This document shows positions 42,779 to 54,827 of a stretch of 60,000 nt of DNA, one piece after another. The position numbers and the translations under genes were made by a program. Origin of the DNA: Cristatella mucedo (lineage: Eukaryota; Bryozoa; Phylactolaemata; Cristatellidae); assembly GCA_009760855.2 (NCBI GenBank), contig WPIO01000001.1, positions 8,680,501 through 8,740,500 of the forward strand, given 5' to 3'. The notes under the pieces were generated by a model that was not told where the DNA came from, did no database searches, and saw only the letters and a program-made list of their open reading frames with translations. Each line of letters begins with the position of its first letter. The first letter of the stretch is position 1.

Positions 42779-45055
42779 AGTGAGTTAGTGAATTGCTATA
42801 CTTTCACTGGATGAAGACCAAGTGGACAGAAATGCTTACCTAAGAAAGGAAGCAGGTTGCAATAGTGAGGTGAGACCGCCGGCTACTAAAGCAGATGTTT
42901 CCCTTGACTTTCAGCCTCCTAAAGATTTAAAAGATTCAGCAAGACATTTGTGTGGGACTAAGAATAAAAGACTGTATTAGAATAGGTGATGCCAATTACC
43001 TAAGAAACTAAAAGAGCCTTTCGCAGAGTCAATCGTGTTTGTTATTTTTGTAAATTAGCTGAAAAACATGGCTAAGTCAAGCTCATCTGGATGCTGCAGC
43101 ACGGCCATCTATCTTGAAGCTAGCATACGCTCTGTCTCCAGGTCTTCCTTAAGCATCATCGACATGTAAGACAGAGCCTTTCCTGCCTCAGCGAGTGTAA
43201 ATCAGGAGCATTGACGATACAGCAGTTGCCACAGCAATGGGAAGCACTCTGGCAGGCACGGACGCTTTGTTGCACAAGTCGTTAGGGCACTGGCACTGTG
43301 AAGCTCCAAATCCCGATATGGAAACTTGATTGCAGCTGTCTCTTCCTCCGCTCAAGAGGCCTCCAATCAGCGGGACCCCACAGTATCGAGCCACTGAAAT
43401 CATAATAATAAGGGCCGTCATGCACGTTGAGCAGTGAGCGGTGGCCATCCATTACACGAATAAATCTGCAGATGGCAATGCATGGCAATGATATTGCAAG
43501 ACAGATAAGCACGGCAGTTGTAGAGCAGACCTCAATAAAGTAAACGTCGAAGGAGAACGCCAACGGTGGCATATCAGCCTGTCCATGAGATGGATAGGCA
43601 GAAAGGTCAAGTCTGAAATAATTGGCCATTCTAAAATAGTTGAAATGGTGATAGAAAAATATCAGGCTAGTTGAATTGAATCTGAAACGATGGTGGTTAT
43701 TCACATAAGCTCGTGGGTTTAGTCGGTGGATTGTGGTCTTCTTCAGGTGTTACATGATCAGCAGCACTTCTAGTGTGCTGAAACCTACACGACAGACGAA
43801 TTTTGTAAACCCTTCCACTAACCTACTAATTCAAGATATGAAAGAGGAACCCCAAAAAAACAAAGCTACGAGCATATTTTGATGATGGCATAGATACAGC
43901 CTCTATTAGACAGGCTTCTGTGAGTAGCTTCATTAGATTTGAACGATCGAATCGACTTTAGCAATATTATAAGGCCATCAAGTCGTGCAGTATCTATATA
44001 GAAAACCTAATTTGAGCTTGATTGGTGTTCATCAGTTGTGTTTCTTCTTCTGCAGTCGCTGGAAAAGCTGCCGGTACAAAGAGAGTCACAAATACTTCCT
44101 GTAGGTGCAACATAGACCAGAGATGCATTCTATTATCCCGTCAACTTGAGATTTCTAGAGATTACCTATATTTTCTTGATACAAAAATTCAGTATGCCAG
44201 CAAGTTCCACTTCAGAAAGCTAACCTGTCAGCAACTGGACACGCCATTTTCAGTCACTGCTAGCAAAAGCTTACCTAAGCGGTTGCCCATATTATCTGTG
44301 TATTCTGTTTTGCCACAACCTGTTGATGGAAATGAGCAGTCCGTCTTGGAAAACCACATGGAAAATCCGCTGCAGCTTTCGCTAACAGCACCACCTCCGC
44401 CGACAGAACCACAAACGTAGCACTCAATTGCCTGAGCCATGTATATGCCTGCAAAGCAAGACAGTCTGGCACTGAGTTCGCTGTACGTTAGACGGTTGGC
44501 AGACACCGGACCAAAGAAAAGCTAAAAAACAAAGCTCTCTGATGGCAAAACGTAGCAATTCGTGTGCATCTCGAGCTTCACTTCACGGTAAGCAGTGCAT
44601 GTGAGTAGTGCATGTGAGTAGTGCACATCCGGAACCCACGCCTCTACGGCCGTGGGCTCTGCAGACCAGAATATATATTTTTTTCAATTATTGGTAAGGA
44701 CTTGCATAAGTAATTGTGCCGTGCCTTTCTAGACGACTTTATCGCTGCAGACTTTATAGGGTTTTCATTGCAATGTTATCCAATTAAATGCACTTATCTT
44801 ATAATCATTCCACTAGGGCTGATCAGATACGATCAGGTTTATAAAGCTAGCTTAAGTAAAAATTAGGAAAAATGTGTACAAATTGCACATGATTTTACAC
44901 GAAAGGTTGTTAGATTGTTAAACTTAGTAAATAAATAGAATTCCTACATATTGCAGTTCTGAGAACATAATCTCTATGCAGATGCTTTTAATATGCCGTT
45001 GTGCTCGAGCTCTCGACCTTTGCCGTTAAAGGCTAGCAGCACCTTACCTCTGGCA
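42779..45055. repeat. Segmental duplication, copy 1
   Basis: From 'gagttagtgaattgctatac' to 'gcagcaccttacctctggca' this stretch is repeated at 57448-60000 in the same orientation, about 14.7 kb away. Exons, introns, flanks and a trailing SINE are all shared, so one event copied the whole locus. By eye, identity is about 90 percent. Copy 2 is longer because of a partial exon duplication. Confidence 0.9.
43188..44569 (-). pseudogene. LU (Ly6/uPAR) domain protein gene, copy 1, frameshifted signal exon
   Basis: Three-exon gene: exon 1 44569-44507, exon 2 44448-44275, exon 3 43393-43188. Exon 2 carries AIECYVCGSVGGGG ... DCSFPSTGCGKTEYTDN and ends at donor G|GTAAGC. Exon 3 follows acceptor ...gatttcag with VARYCGVPLIGG, DSCNQVSISG, CQCPNDLCN and a hydrophobic GPI-type tail ending LLIYTR. 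Ten cysteines fit the three-finger LU fold. Exon 1 is 63 bp against 64 in copy 2: a base is missing from a T-run near 44525, giving TAG after 15 codons (MHTNCYVLPSESFVF). Unless this is a sequence error or translation starts at the Met in exon 2, no secreted protein is made. The poly(A) signal of copy 2 reads AACAAA here. Confidence 0.75.
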
Positions 45056-45060
45056 ACACC
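44940..45060 (-). repeat. SINE copy at the edge of segmental duplication 1
   Basis: Reverse-sense tail 'tctgagaacataatctctat' and 'gcagatgcttttaatatgcc', B-box region 'gtgctcgagctctcgacc', A-box region 'cagcaccttacctctggc'. The same copy lies at 59880-60000, so it was present before the duplication. Confidence 0.6.
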
Positions 45061-48000
45061 CAGCCGCCTAGGCACTATAAATCCTGGCCTGACCCACAAG
45101 CCCTAACGTGAAAGGATCTTCAAGAGCTTCTAGAATTGGTATGGTCCCAATGGCGACTTCTCTGAAAGTACTAACGCTCTGCTGAGCGGCAACTAGTCAC
45201 TCATTGGGGAATTTGAACCAGCTATCAGGCACAGACGAGTGCTGGCCGAGTGCAGATCTCCAAAACCAATCTCTCACCAACAGAGGCCCCTGAATGGACG
45301 CTACAGCTACAGCCTCGTAAACACGCTCGACATGTTGGCAAGAATTTACAATTTGCAGAACGAATCAAATCACAGCCCAGTAAGTCGTTTGGAATAGCAA
45401 TCGCTCACGGTCATACTCAGAAATAAGAGTGAACAGGTAGAGCTCGAGTAGCTACTAACTCTGAAACTTATGGGATCGATTCCATAGTAATAGACTCGTA
45501 GTTCTGTAGTAGCAACCTGAAATTTGAGTCCGGTGAGGATCAAGTAGTGCACGTGCCCATGTTACGCTAGCGTCTTACTCCGTCGATGTAGAGTAATTTT
45601 TCCACGGTTATGGCAAAGGCTTCGGCTAGCAGAAGAGTATGAGCTCTCAGTTTAGAATCAAGGTTTCATGCGTGCAGCATATGTTAATCTGACAGGGTGC
45701 AACACCAGCAATAAACAAACAGCTACCGTTTGGTGTTTGCAAGCTCAGCTAGCACCCATAACAAGGTTACAATAAAATCCAAAAACCTGCTCTGAAGAAC
45801 CATGAAATACAATTGCTTTTGTACTATAGCTATGTGCTTTTGTATTATACTTATAGTAGGGGACTAGTATAACCTTTAATTTGCATGTCACGCCACATTC
45901 TCATCCACCCATAGCAAGTATTATCCCATGCTAGTTCAATTGGCTGATCTGAAATATTCTTTGGACATTGTCTTTATGTGCGTAGCTCATTAGCATAGAG
46001 CCCGAAAATAACTTAATCTCTATTCGGTACCTTCACATCTCTGCCATACATGCCAATTCAGGGTTGTTCTTTGTTTTCCCACTAGTCAATAACGGTTGCT
46101 GCGAGCTAGGCATTACGGTGTCAAATGTGCACATTTAAATTGACTCCCGACTACGCCTGATTAGCATATTATTCCTATCATCGCCAACCCACACATCGAT
46201 TTCAATTCTCGGAAGTCGGAGGCTGCCAGCTGGCCTTCAGCCAACGGTATGGCATTTCCTCTCGACATTTGGTCCTGTCCCTAGTTTGGTGCTCAATTAG
46301 CAGCTAAAGTGCATCAGGTTGGTTTTTGAAAGCAAATGGCATCCGTTGGATGAAAGCAACAAACCGGAAGAACCCGGATGGGGCACAAAGGCCTCGTCTC
46401 ATTTTCGGGTAGGGTAGGGTTGAGGTCTTTCTAATACTTCTGACTTAACACAATTCATTTATAAATATAATTCATTTGGTATGGGCCGCCGAGCTGTCAA
46501 TTTAAATAGCATTTTACCGGCTCGCTTTGTACAAGAGACCTTTGCGAGTCTTACCAGCTACCTCACAGCCCATTAGCTAGCTGTTATTTTATTTTCTGAA
46601 AACACTCATTGCATAATTCTCTCGTGTAACTTGGTCAGCTTCTCACTAATGTAGGATTGCAGCCTTTGGTGTCACTTCACAGCAGACTGCTATGGCAGTG
46701 CCGTACGACAATCGACCGAATCGGTGCCGTAAAGATGCGGTGTCTGCCAAAGGTATCAAACTTTTATGCGACAGCAAGCTACCGACAACACCCTATTGTA
46801 AGCACGTTAATTGCCATACAGGCAGTAAACGTAAGACATTACTTACCTGAAAATACTGTCAGCATCAAAATCAGAACGGCAGCACTCATCTTGCGACTCT
46901 TAGGTGCACGTCAAGACGAGGGCCTGACCAACTACGGTCTGAAGTACATTAAGTGTCAAATTGCTTCCAGGATGTAGCTCTCTAGCCTTGAAGCGTCATC
47001 TTATTGGCTGTGGGGGTGGTCTGCCTGAGTATAGAAAAGGCAAGCAGTCAATCAAGAGGTCATGGGTCATAGAGCTTCGACTGACTTGCCTGACACAAGG
47101 TACTCATTGGTAAGTCATTGATTGGCACCAGCCTCGGTTGAATATCTATAGTGCTCGGTAATGCTCGTACAATGCTCATTTCCTACTATGCCCCATGTTC
47201 TGCACTGTGCCTCTGTTGCCACAGTTACAGGTTAAACTGTTCTTAAAGTGCCTGCAGTGGCAGGGTTTTGCATGGCTTCCCTAGTTAAAGGTGACTAATA
47301 GATCATCTCCAGCCTGTACTCCGAGAGAACCCATATGCTTACTGCCTATCTGGCATAGTGCCAAATGCTTGAAATCTTACTCAAGCGAAATCTTGAAACT
47401 GGGGCTTTATAGTCAATCGCCATACATCCTTATAGTAGGCACTCGTAACCTGGAGAAAGGATTATGTCCAGACGGCAAACGTTCCAGGAGAATGACCTAC
47501 TAGCCTAGACGAGGCTGGTCTCAGCTCTTTCTAGCCAACCTAAACTCTTTTATTTTGTTGAGTTTCTTAACTTGGCACAAGCTTGCTTGACGGGTGCAGA
47601 GAAATGCCGGCGGTGCTTGTGTTTGGTTGACTATTGGCTTCCTTATTTCGCTTGACTTACAATTTAATTAACGTACTTTCTAGCTTACAATTTGTGCCAC
47701 CGCGACCCCGAAAGTTAGAAGATCAGCTGTATAACGGAGCTAATTATTCACTATTCCGTGACTTGGCATTAGCATTGTGTATGCCTCGTCAATCCTTTCA
47801 AAACTTTTGTCTATGCATAACTTCGCTAAGAGAATAGTCTACTCACATGTGAACAGTATATTATCGCTTAAAATGACCATCAATCATTGGCTTTGAAACT
47901 TTAAGGTCAGCAAAATACCAAATGGTCCTTTCCGTGATCTAGCTGATTGTTTTTCTTGCCTCGTTGCCAGTAAGACGTGCACGAACTAAGAATGTATGCC

Positions 48001-48243
48001 ATGAGGAAGGATCCTTTATCTGTGTACTTTTACGATCTACTTTAGGTGTTTGTACGATCTACTTTAGGTGTTGCATCATTTAATGCACTTTAACTGTGTT
48101 AAAAACGCAACGACTGGTAGATTTTATGAACCCTTATAATAAAAACCTTCTAATTCCGGAATGATTTAAAAACTAAATCGCTAAATATGAAAAGTCGACA
48201 ACCATATCTTAATAAATGCTGCCAGTGCAACCCGAATGCCAAC
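45061..48243. other. Long stretch without assignable gene
   Basis: About 3.2 kb. A short SINE-tail fragment may lie at 45985-46050 ('taacttaatctctattcgg'). Plus-strand frames at 46657-46977 and 47291-47503 have no family signature. A 22-bp tandem repeat is at 48031-48072. Confidence 0.4.
48031..48072 (+). repeat. 22-bp tandem duplication
   Basis: The string tacgatctactttaggtgtt occurs at 48031 and again at 48053, with tg between. Confidence 0.9.
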
Positions 48244-48715
48244 CCTCGGCTGCGTAACGGCCGCACAAGCTAAAGCAGCCGAAATATGGCGGCTAGTTAT
48301 TTTTCGCGATTATGCGATAGATAGCCTTTCGTCGATGCCGTAAAAAAGGCTGCCCGGCGCCCTGAGATGGGCGGGATGCCAAGATTCGTACTCGAGGCGT
48401 TGGCATTGGAGCCGATTGAAGCTATAGGCCGCCGACATTTGGAGTACGTCGTGCCTGCTGTTGTACGCTGCCACGGTCCGCCGCTGTTAGACTACGTCCT
48501 GAACACGGACTTTGACATTTTAAGGCATGAGCGCTAATCGTCGCGGCCGCGTTTCTGCCGCTGTCGGCGTACCTGCGTGCGTTAGTTCAGCAATTATATG
48601 TAACTAGCAGCACTAAAAGGCTCTGGCGCCGCCGGCATTCTTAGAGAGCCAGCCGACTGAGACTAGCGCCGATGCGAGCGCTACGTTTTCGGCCTAGTTC
48701 TGACCGGACGCGGAA
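48244..48715 (+). repeat. LTR-1 unit, copy b
   Basis: Same landmarks as 19981-20425: 'gcagccgaaatatggcggct', a TATA-like 'gtaaaaaaggctgcccggcg', 'gagccgattgaagct', 'aaggcatgagcgct', 'gactgagactagcgccga' and a final 'ggaagccg'. GC-richer than copy a. A (CT)n tract at 48844-48862 lies downstream, and 48716-49724 holds no recognisable gene. Confidence 0.5.
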
Positions 48716-48843
48716 GCCGCTGCACAACGACACGGCTGTAGCGGCTGCTCGGGCACTTCGGCGTACTCCTCTGACACTTCGCCTCCCTTCGCCTCGCTTC
48801 CTTCTGACTCACCCGACCCTCTCCAAACGCAACGTCGATCAAT

Positions 48844-48862
48844 TCTCTCTCTCTCTCTCTCT
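48844..48862. repeat. (CT)n microsatellite
   Basis: About nine CT units, uninterrupted. Confidence 0.95.
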
Positions 48863-49724
48863 ACTGACGCTTCCCTTCTTAAATTGGCTGAGCCATCCGT
48901 CCCCCTACCCTGCCTATCATGCAAAACTGGAGTCCATGCGCAGGCAAGGTATGTTTACCATGAAAATTTAAATTAGCCTGCCACAGTCCTAAGCTAAAAA
49001 CCTGACTAGCCGTTTATCTGGAGAGAAAAAAATTCCTAAAGATGCCGCAGAGCTGCTATGCCATAAATCTTAGAGCCTGAGTGCGATCGTGCATATGCCT
49101 ATCCCTAAATCTAAACCATAAAATATGCCACCCGACCGTCTGCAAAAAACGGTCTAGTGAGTCATCTAAAACGCCTTCCGAGCTTGGCGTTACCTGACAA
49201 TCTGGCAACGGAGCAGACAAGGCGAGCTCGTGTCGCAGCTGTCGAGTCCCAGTCACAGTCGACATTCTCCTTCCTGTAAGCACCAAGGCCTTCAGATAAG
49301 GCCCAGTTAGAGCAAACAACTGCGAAGTAGAAGATCCTGTAAACACTCATGAAGGTCTTACTCTTTGCTATTGGCACATAGGCATAGGAGGGATGATAAA
49401 AACCTGCCTGCTTTCTGGCACTTCTACAAGTGAACGTCCTCGAATGTGCTCGTGTAGAGTATGCACGAAATAGTTCAACGCAGGATACATATAGTTTAGG
49501 ACGGTTCTCAGTTGCTGCTATTTCTGTAAATCCGCTTGATTATAGGAAGGTCTTAGATTTTGGTTAGGTGGACTGAACCTGGACTTTGGCGGATCGTACG
49601 AATTTCTTATGCAAAAATGCCATGGTCAAGATCGAGATCAAAATGAAATGAATGAAAACCAGTGACCCTTTAGTAGCCACGAAAATCAAAAGCTTGGCCG
49701 TTCACTCTCATTTTTTCAGTTATA

Positions 49725-49815
49725 AATAAATAAAAATTTAATGTTTAGCGCCTTAAGAGAACTTGATCTAAAATCAGTCACTCCTCATGTGTGCCGCTGG
49801 GTTTGAGCCGGAGTT
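49725..49815 (-). repeat. SINE fragment
   Basis: Reverse-sense tail 'tttagcgccttaagagaact' and 'tgatctaaaatcagtcac', followed by B-box-like 'ctgggtttgagccggag'. The A-box end is replaced by a LINE-A copy. Confidence 0.4.
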
Positions 49816-49824
49816 CGGGGTTAA

Positions 49825-50835
49825 ATTTCTTTAAACTAAACGACGATAAAACTGAACTGCCTCTCACAGGACACCGTAAGTGTGTGGCTGGACTGAAAGG
49901 CTTTGCTCTTCTAATAGGTAATGCTGCTGTGCGACCGTCATCATGTGCTTGGAATTTAAGTGTCGTCTTAGACTGATGCCTAACTTTTGAAAGCTTTATT
50001 TAAGAAGACTACTTCCAAAGCTAGCCATCACGTCTGATCTCTATGTAAGATTTGGAAAGCTTCGTTTAAGAAGACAGCTTCCACAGCTAGCCATCACGTT
50101 TGATCCCTGTGTAAGATTAGGACCTATCTTCCACGATGGTTTGCAATGATTTAACTAGCTCCTTAGTTCTGTCTTGGCTTGATCATTGTAATTCCCATTT
50201 GGCTGGTCAACCGAAAAAAGCCACTAGGCCACTTCAGCTGGCTTTGAATACGGCTGCGAGGCTAGTTTGCAAACTCGAGAGGTTTGACAATGTGTCTCCT
50301 TTGCTAAAAGAGCTAGGATGGCTGCCGGTTGATCAACGGATACAGAGTAAAGTTCGTACGCTGACTTACAAGGCCCGCTGCGGCTGGGCTCCTACATATC
50401 TAGCTGAACTGCTGCACCAGTTTCAGCCTCCTCGTGCCCTCAGGTCCTGTGTGGACAATAAATTAGCTGCTCCACTCCTCCGCTTACAGACCACTGGCGA
50501 CAGAGGCTTTAGCTCTGCAGGTCCGAGGCTGTGGAACTCACTTCTTCGATTCTTAGGCAAAGACAACTGCTCTTATGCTGCCGACTATGGCTCGTCTTTC
50601 CCAGCGGTCCTGAGCTTCTACTTCCATGCTACTCACTACCTCAACTGCTCTCCTGACTTGGCTATGCTTCCCGCTTTCTCTTTGTTGCGTGAGACGAAGT
50701 CTGGTAGCTACTGAATGCGTACCGAAAGCTGCTTAGGCTGTGAGTGCGCTATACAAAACTCTCCAGCATACCACCAACATAGAGTTTGTGGCTTTGTGGA
50801 GTTACAGACGAAGATACACATTCATTCTTCAAGCT
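49825..50835 (+). mobile_element. LINE-A copy 2, RT C-terminal half
   Basis: Begins at FFKLNDDKTELPLTGHRKCV, then LKGFALLIGNAAVRP, and 'SLVLSWLDHCNSHLAGQPKK'. A 192-codon frame (50136-50714) follows, holding LLKELGWLPVDQRIQSKVRT, WAPTYLAELLHQFQPP and SSAGPRLWNSLLRFLGKD. The 3' end is 'gagttacagacgaagataca'. An internal tandem duplication of about 70 bp lies at 49990-50125. It is one of the least damaged C-terminal halves. Confidence 0.8.
49990..50125 (+). repeat. About 70-bp tandem duplication inside LINE-A copy 2
   Basis: 'gaaagctt(ta/cg)tttaagaagac' ... 'gctagccatcacgt(c/t)tgatc' ... 'tgtaagattt/tgtaagatta' appears twice in a row. LINE-A copies 1 and 3 have this segment once, so the duplication arose after insertion. 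Confidence 0.8.
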
Positions 50836-51049
50836 GCAACTTACGTTGAGCAACCATCAACATAATTCGCTGCGAAGCTAGCTTTGGATTCACGCCAGTA
50901 GTTTAATAGTTCAAACGTCAGACGAAGTCGGAATTTATTATAACGTATAGAAAAACGTAAGCACACACGTGCCCAGCGACAAATCTAGCAGCTAGCTTGT
51001 CGTAAATCAAAGGAAAATAGAAGTTCCAGGGGTGAGTGAATAACTACGC

Positions 51050-51240
51050 GCTTATGCAACCACCTTTCTTCCTTTTCTGCATGTACGTGCCTGCTTACAC
51101 TATGCCTGCTGCTTGCGTGTGTTACCACTAATTATTTGGTAATGCTTTCTATATAGCTTCTGTAAAGTATCTAAAAAGAGATTCAGTTACCTGAGGGTTG
51201 ACAGAAATCCATTATTAAAAGTATTACTATTATTGTGCTA
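51050..51240 (+). mobile_element. LINE-B 3' tail, degenerate
   Basis: 'tgcctgcttacactatgcct', 'gtgttaccactaattatttg', then 'gtaaagtatctaaaaagaga' and 'ttcagttacctgagggttga' with an ATT-rich end. The outer hairpin stem is lost. Confidence 0.6.
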
Positions 51241-51734
51241 ACTATACCAGTCTAGTCGTTGCTTTTTTAGGTTCGTGAGGTCGGTTGTTGGTCATTGACT
51301 GAAGTCAATTGACTGTCTAGACTGAATGCGGATGAACAAAGTAGTCATTCGTCCTGAGCTGGCTATACATCTTGGAGCCAATGATGGTTCTCATTTGCTT
51401 GGAGGCTATTTAACCGAAATTTAGAATACAGTGTATTTGTATAGACTATATCAGTGTAATGTAACCGTAGCAACAAAAGCGAAATATCTATATATTTAGG
51501 TAAACGAAATACATCAGTGACTATAGCATATGTTGATTTGAGATCAGATGTGGTCAAACAAGTTTTACCTGTCCTTAGTCATCACGTAATGTGTTTTTCT
51601 CCTGGTAAGTCACTATCTAAAGATTATTGTTGTCGTCGTTTTAAAATTTTTGTTCCCAAATGGTCTTGCTGGTTACAATAACTAGCAGCTTCCCAGTTAT
51701 TAGTTACCGCCATTGTTGTTGCTATCATCACCGT

Positions 51735-52290
51735 TGTAATGCCCCGCGATTTTGAGCTATGAGCTCTAAAGCTGAATTTCGATTATGAAGTATGAGCTTT
51801 GCCGCTGAGTTAGAACTGCTGCTTCTGAAATAGCCACGATAAGCCGACGCGTATGAGCTGCATCCTGTGCGATAATTATGTGCGATAGTGGCTATTGTCT
51901 GATTGGCTATTGTCTTACTTATGATATGACCACTGCTGTATATAAAGCTTTTGCCTGACCGCAGTCGCTCTCTCTTGGAGCAACAGGCAGCTGTGACTGG
52001 TCGGTGAGTCCTAGCACTTAGCGTAAGCTGAGCGTAAGCCAGCGAGTCGGCGAGTCCTAGCAGTAAGCTGATGTAAGCCTGCTGGCGAGTCGGCTGGCAG
52101 TCATCTGTGTGAATCATAAACAAAATACCGGCTGTTGTTGTACTTTTTTCTAGTTCTATGTTGGTGCTAGCGCTGCATATAAAATATCGAGTGTTCCGTT
52201 CTTACCGTCGGCATATTGCTAGCTTCAGGTGTTTGTGCACATTGCATGCCTTTTGCCGCTACCAGAACTACTAGGGGTTTCGCGGTTCAA
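51735..52290 (+). repeat. LTR-2 unit, plus copy (solo-LTR-like)
   Basis: Starts TGTAATGCCCCGCGATTTTG. A TATA box lies in 'gctgtatataaagcttttgc' (about 51934). A tandem-like stretch with 'gcgagtcggcgagtcctagc' follows. Matches 17815-18249 (minus) in landmark order, including 'ctagcttcaggtgtttgtgc' near the end. No adjacent retroviral genes. 52291-52864 has nothing recognised. Confidence 0.5.
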
Positions 52291-52864
52291 TGTTTATCTA
52301 TCCAGTTATGCGATATGACTTGCTATGGTGAGCTCAAATCCAACCAATTGCTAGTTTAGGTTTTATTAATTAGGATGTTGAGCAGCTTGGTAAATGCCTG
52401 TAACTAGAGGCTTTAATAAGAAGAGCAATTTGTATTCCATTTACTACCTGACGTGAAGTCGCGTCTGCTGTCTGCTTTTATTTTCAAAATTGTTCACTCG
52501 TTAAACGCGGCTTACAACCCTTCTTTATTTCTAGAACTTGTTCTTCATTTGATATCTAAGTCAGTATTTATTCAGAGTTGAATGGTGCCTAACTTAGAAG
52601 GTTTCAAGACTGGTGTCATATCGCAATTTCTTCATCAAATCCGAACCGCGGAATATTTCTAGATAACTACATCGTCTGACATAGCGCTTATTAGCTCAGG
52701 GTTAAGAAGCGACCGACCTTGTCCCCTTTTTGCTTACGTTCTTTGAGTGAGCAACGTTCTGAATACTATCTCGTGTAGTAGGCCTGCACACTTTTTCTTT
52801 CGATTGCAAACTCGCCATCAGCAGATGCCTTTTTTTACTACTCGTTTCACCATGAATGGTGCTC

Positions 52865-53020
52865 CCACAATGTAACATAATGTAATATATATCCATTGGT
52901 AACTTCAAGAAGCCACAAAGACCATGTGGGTGTTACGCAGGAGATTTTGTATATCTCGCCCACAGTCTAAGCGGCTTTCGGTGCGCATTCGGTCGCCAAC
53001 AGACTCTATCTCATCACTCA
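52865..53020 (-). mobile_element. LINE-A copy 5, 3' end only, reversed
   Basis: On the minus strand 'gtctgttggcgaccgaatgc', 'accgaaagccgcttagactg', 'ctcctgcgtaacacccacat' and an ACATT-rich end, as in copies 1 and 3. Confidence 0.7.
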
Positions 53021-53867
53021 AGATGTTGGTTTCTCAGCAGAGGAGATTTCAAGGATAATGACAGACAACCTAGACTATCTCCTACAAGAAATTACAACTA
53101 GGCTTACCGGGCTGACAGATCTTGGTGCCAAATTTGGTTTCTTGGATGCTTTAAGCGCTAAACCTAGAAAAAGAAACACTGAAATCCAAATGTATTAGAC
53201 CGGTTTGCCTAGCCCAAGGCCAGAATTATTCACTTAAGTTAAAGCTGTGATAGCTACCTTGTACCTGTACTACAATAATTCATTATTTTTACTCGATATG
53301 CATGCTAATGTTTTTTTACATTTCACCTGTTGGATGTATTTTTTTTATGTATTTTGCCGCGATTTTTGACAAAGCGAGGGCGCCATTTTTAGCTTTGTCC
53401 TTGGGGAGGGGCCCGGAAAGGTCTCTAGGCCTCTGCATAGCACACCATACCCGAGTCGAAGATGCTGGTATGTAGCCATTCGGAGTGGAGGACCGCTTGC
53501 TTTGTGTGGCCACTGTTTTACGACGAATGTCCATTTCCGGTGAAACCTGTTCGATTGCCAGGGCCAAGGGGGCAATGGAGCTTGCCCCAAGATATTGTTA
53601 CAAATGGGTGCAGCGAGCGTTTTACGGGTTCAGATAGAATTAGGCCGCAAACGCTGCGCCGAAAGGTGTCACTACGCCTCTGCTGTTGTGCGACGTCAAC
53701 CCGTAGAGCCTTTTCCTCACACCCGACTCCGGAACTCTGGCCGCCATCTAACGATTGTGAGGTAGCCTGCCCACTCCTTGTTTTGCGAGGCCTCCACCCG
53801 TTAGGTCGGCGGCTGGCCGACCCGCCGCCTGGTTTCGCTGATGCTTCGTGGATCCCCCCCTGCTAAC
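53021..53867. other. No gene assigned
   Basis: The GC-rich part 53460-53867 lies directly before an LTR-1 fragment and has long open frames on both strands (53462-53866 plus). It might be the 3' internal end of the LTR-1 element, but no polymerase or integrase motif is visible. Confidence 0.3.
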
Positions 53868-54028
53868 GGCTGTGCAACGGCGGCGCCAGCTTAACCAGCC
53901 GAATTATGGCCGTTGGTTATTATTCGCTGTTATGTGATTATGCGACAGCTTATCTCTAGCGCCATATAAAAGGTCGGTGCCTTGAGGTAGGCAGGGTGTC
54001 AGGACTCGAGGCAATAGAGCTGATTGAA
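53868..54028 (+). repeat. LTR-1 unit, copy c, 5' third
   Basis: TGTGCAACGGCGGCGCCAGC start, 'aaccagccgaattatggcc', TATA box in 'gcgccatataaaaggtcggt', 'gagctgattgaaac'. It is cut at about 54028, where LINE-B sequence begins. Confidence 0.55.
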
Positions 54029-54303
54029 ACTCAACTCGATTTCTGTAACTCGCTGTTTACTGGACTACCGGCATGTGCGATCAGGCGATTACAGCTTGTG
54101 CAAAACTCTGCAGCTAGGCTTGTTTGTCGTGAGCGTCGCAGTTGCCACATTACACCACTTCTCTCCGACCTGCACTGGCTACCAGTCAAGCAACGGATCG
54201 ACTTCAAGGTTTTGTTGCTCACTTTGAGGTCAATTCATTCTTTGGCTCCTGCCAATCTCTTCAGATCTACTCCCCCACCAGGCCAAGCATCGTACCACCA
54301 GCT
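54029..54303 (+). mobile_element. LINE-B copy, RT C-terminal part, interrupted
   Basis: LDFCNSLFTGLPACAIRRLQ, LVQNSAARLVCRERRSCHIT, PLLSDLHWLPVKQRIDFKVL and LLTLRSIHSLAPA in one frame from 54039. At about 54303 LINE sequence stops and an AT-rich coding piece takes its place. The LINE resumes at 54828 (3' part). About 150 bp of LINE between the two halves are missing. Confidence 0.8.
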
Positions 54304-54717
54304 GATGATAATTCTCTATCTAGGTTAAGAGATGTTAAAATACAAAAATCTATTTTCTCAAAACTTTTAACAAAGATTCAAAATATAGACAACGAGTAAA
54401 GCGGTATTACAAATGAAATTAACTCTAATGTGTTTTATACTGTTAATAGATCGCTAATTACAGAAATTGGTAGCTGAGTTTCAAGTGATGAAAATGGAAA
54501 CGTCATATCAACTATAATTTACAGATTACAAGCCGACATAGAAGTTTTCATAAAAGATGAAAAAGAATTTTTAATTACAGATTTTAAAGAAATTTTGTTA
54601 ATGTATTATATAAAAAGACAATCTATAGATAATTTTTTAATTTATAGTTCTCCACCATTAAGAAGTAATATTTCTATAAACAAATATATTACGTTTACAC
54701 TTAAAACTGAAAAGTAG
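54304..54717 (+). pseudogene. AT-rich coding relic of unknown protein, inside the LINE-B copy
   Basis: 138 codons in one continuous frame with two internal stops (TAA near 54394, TGA near 54472) and a final TAG. The reading is protein-like: KIQKSIFSKLLTKIQNID, then SNVFYTVNRSLITEIGS, IYRLQADIEVFIKDEKEFLI, FKEILLMYYIKRQSIDNFLI, INKYITFTLKTEK. Codon composition (A/T-ending, Lys/Ile/Asn/Asp-rich) matches the Maverick genes at 33-38 kb, not its surroundings. I suspect a Maverick or other DNA-virus-like gene end, but no homologue is recognisable. Confidence 0.5.
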
Positions 54718-54827
54718 TATAAGTAACTGGTTGGTTAGTTTTCGCCTTCTCCTGTTGATAGAATAGAGATTAGTATAACAGTATTATTTAATATATTTTT
54801 ATAGTTTATTATTATAATGGTATTATT

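Noticed and set aside
43282-43704. 140-codon minus-strand frame with transmembrane-like segments
   Set aside because: It covers the end of LU intron 2 and part of exon 3 in another frame; a counterpart at 58023-58361 exists only because the intron was duplicated.
48672-48971. 99-codon plus-strand frame after LTR-1 copy b
   Set aside because: Its serine/leucine run is translation of the (CT)n microsatellite and of LTR sequence.
53462-53866. 134-codon frame before the LTR-1 fragment as a retroviral gene end
   Set aside because: No protease, RT, RNase H or integrase motif could be read in any frame, so a retroelement assignment is not supported.
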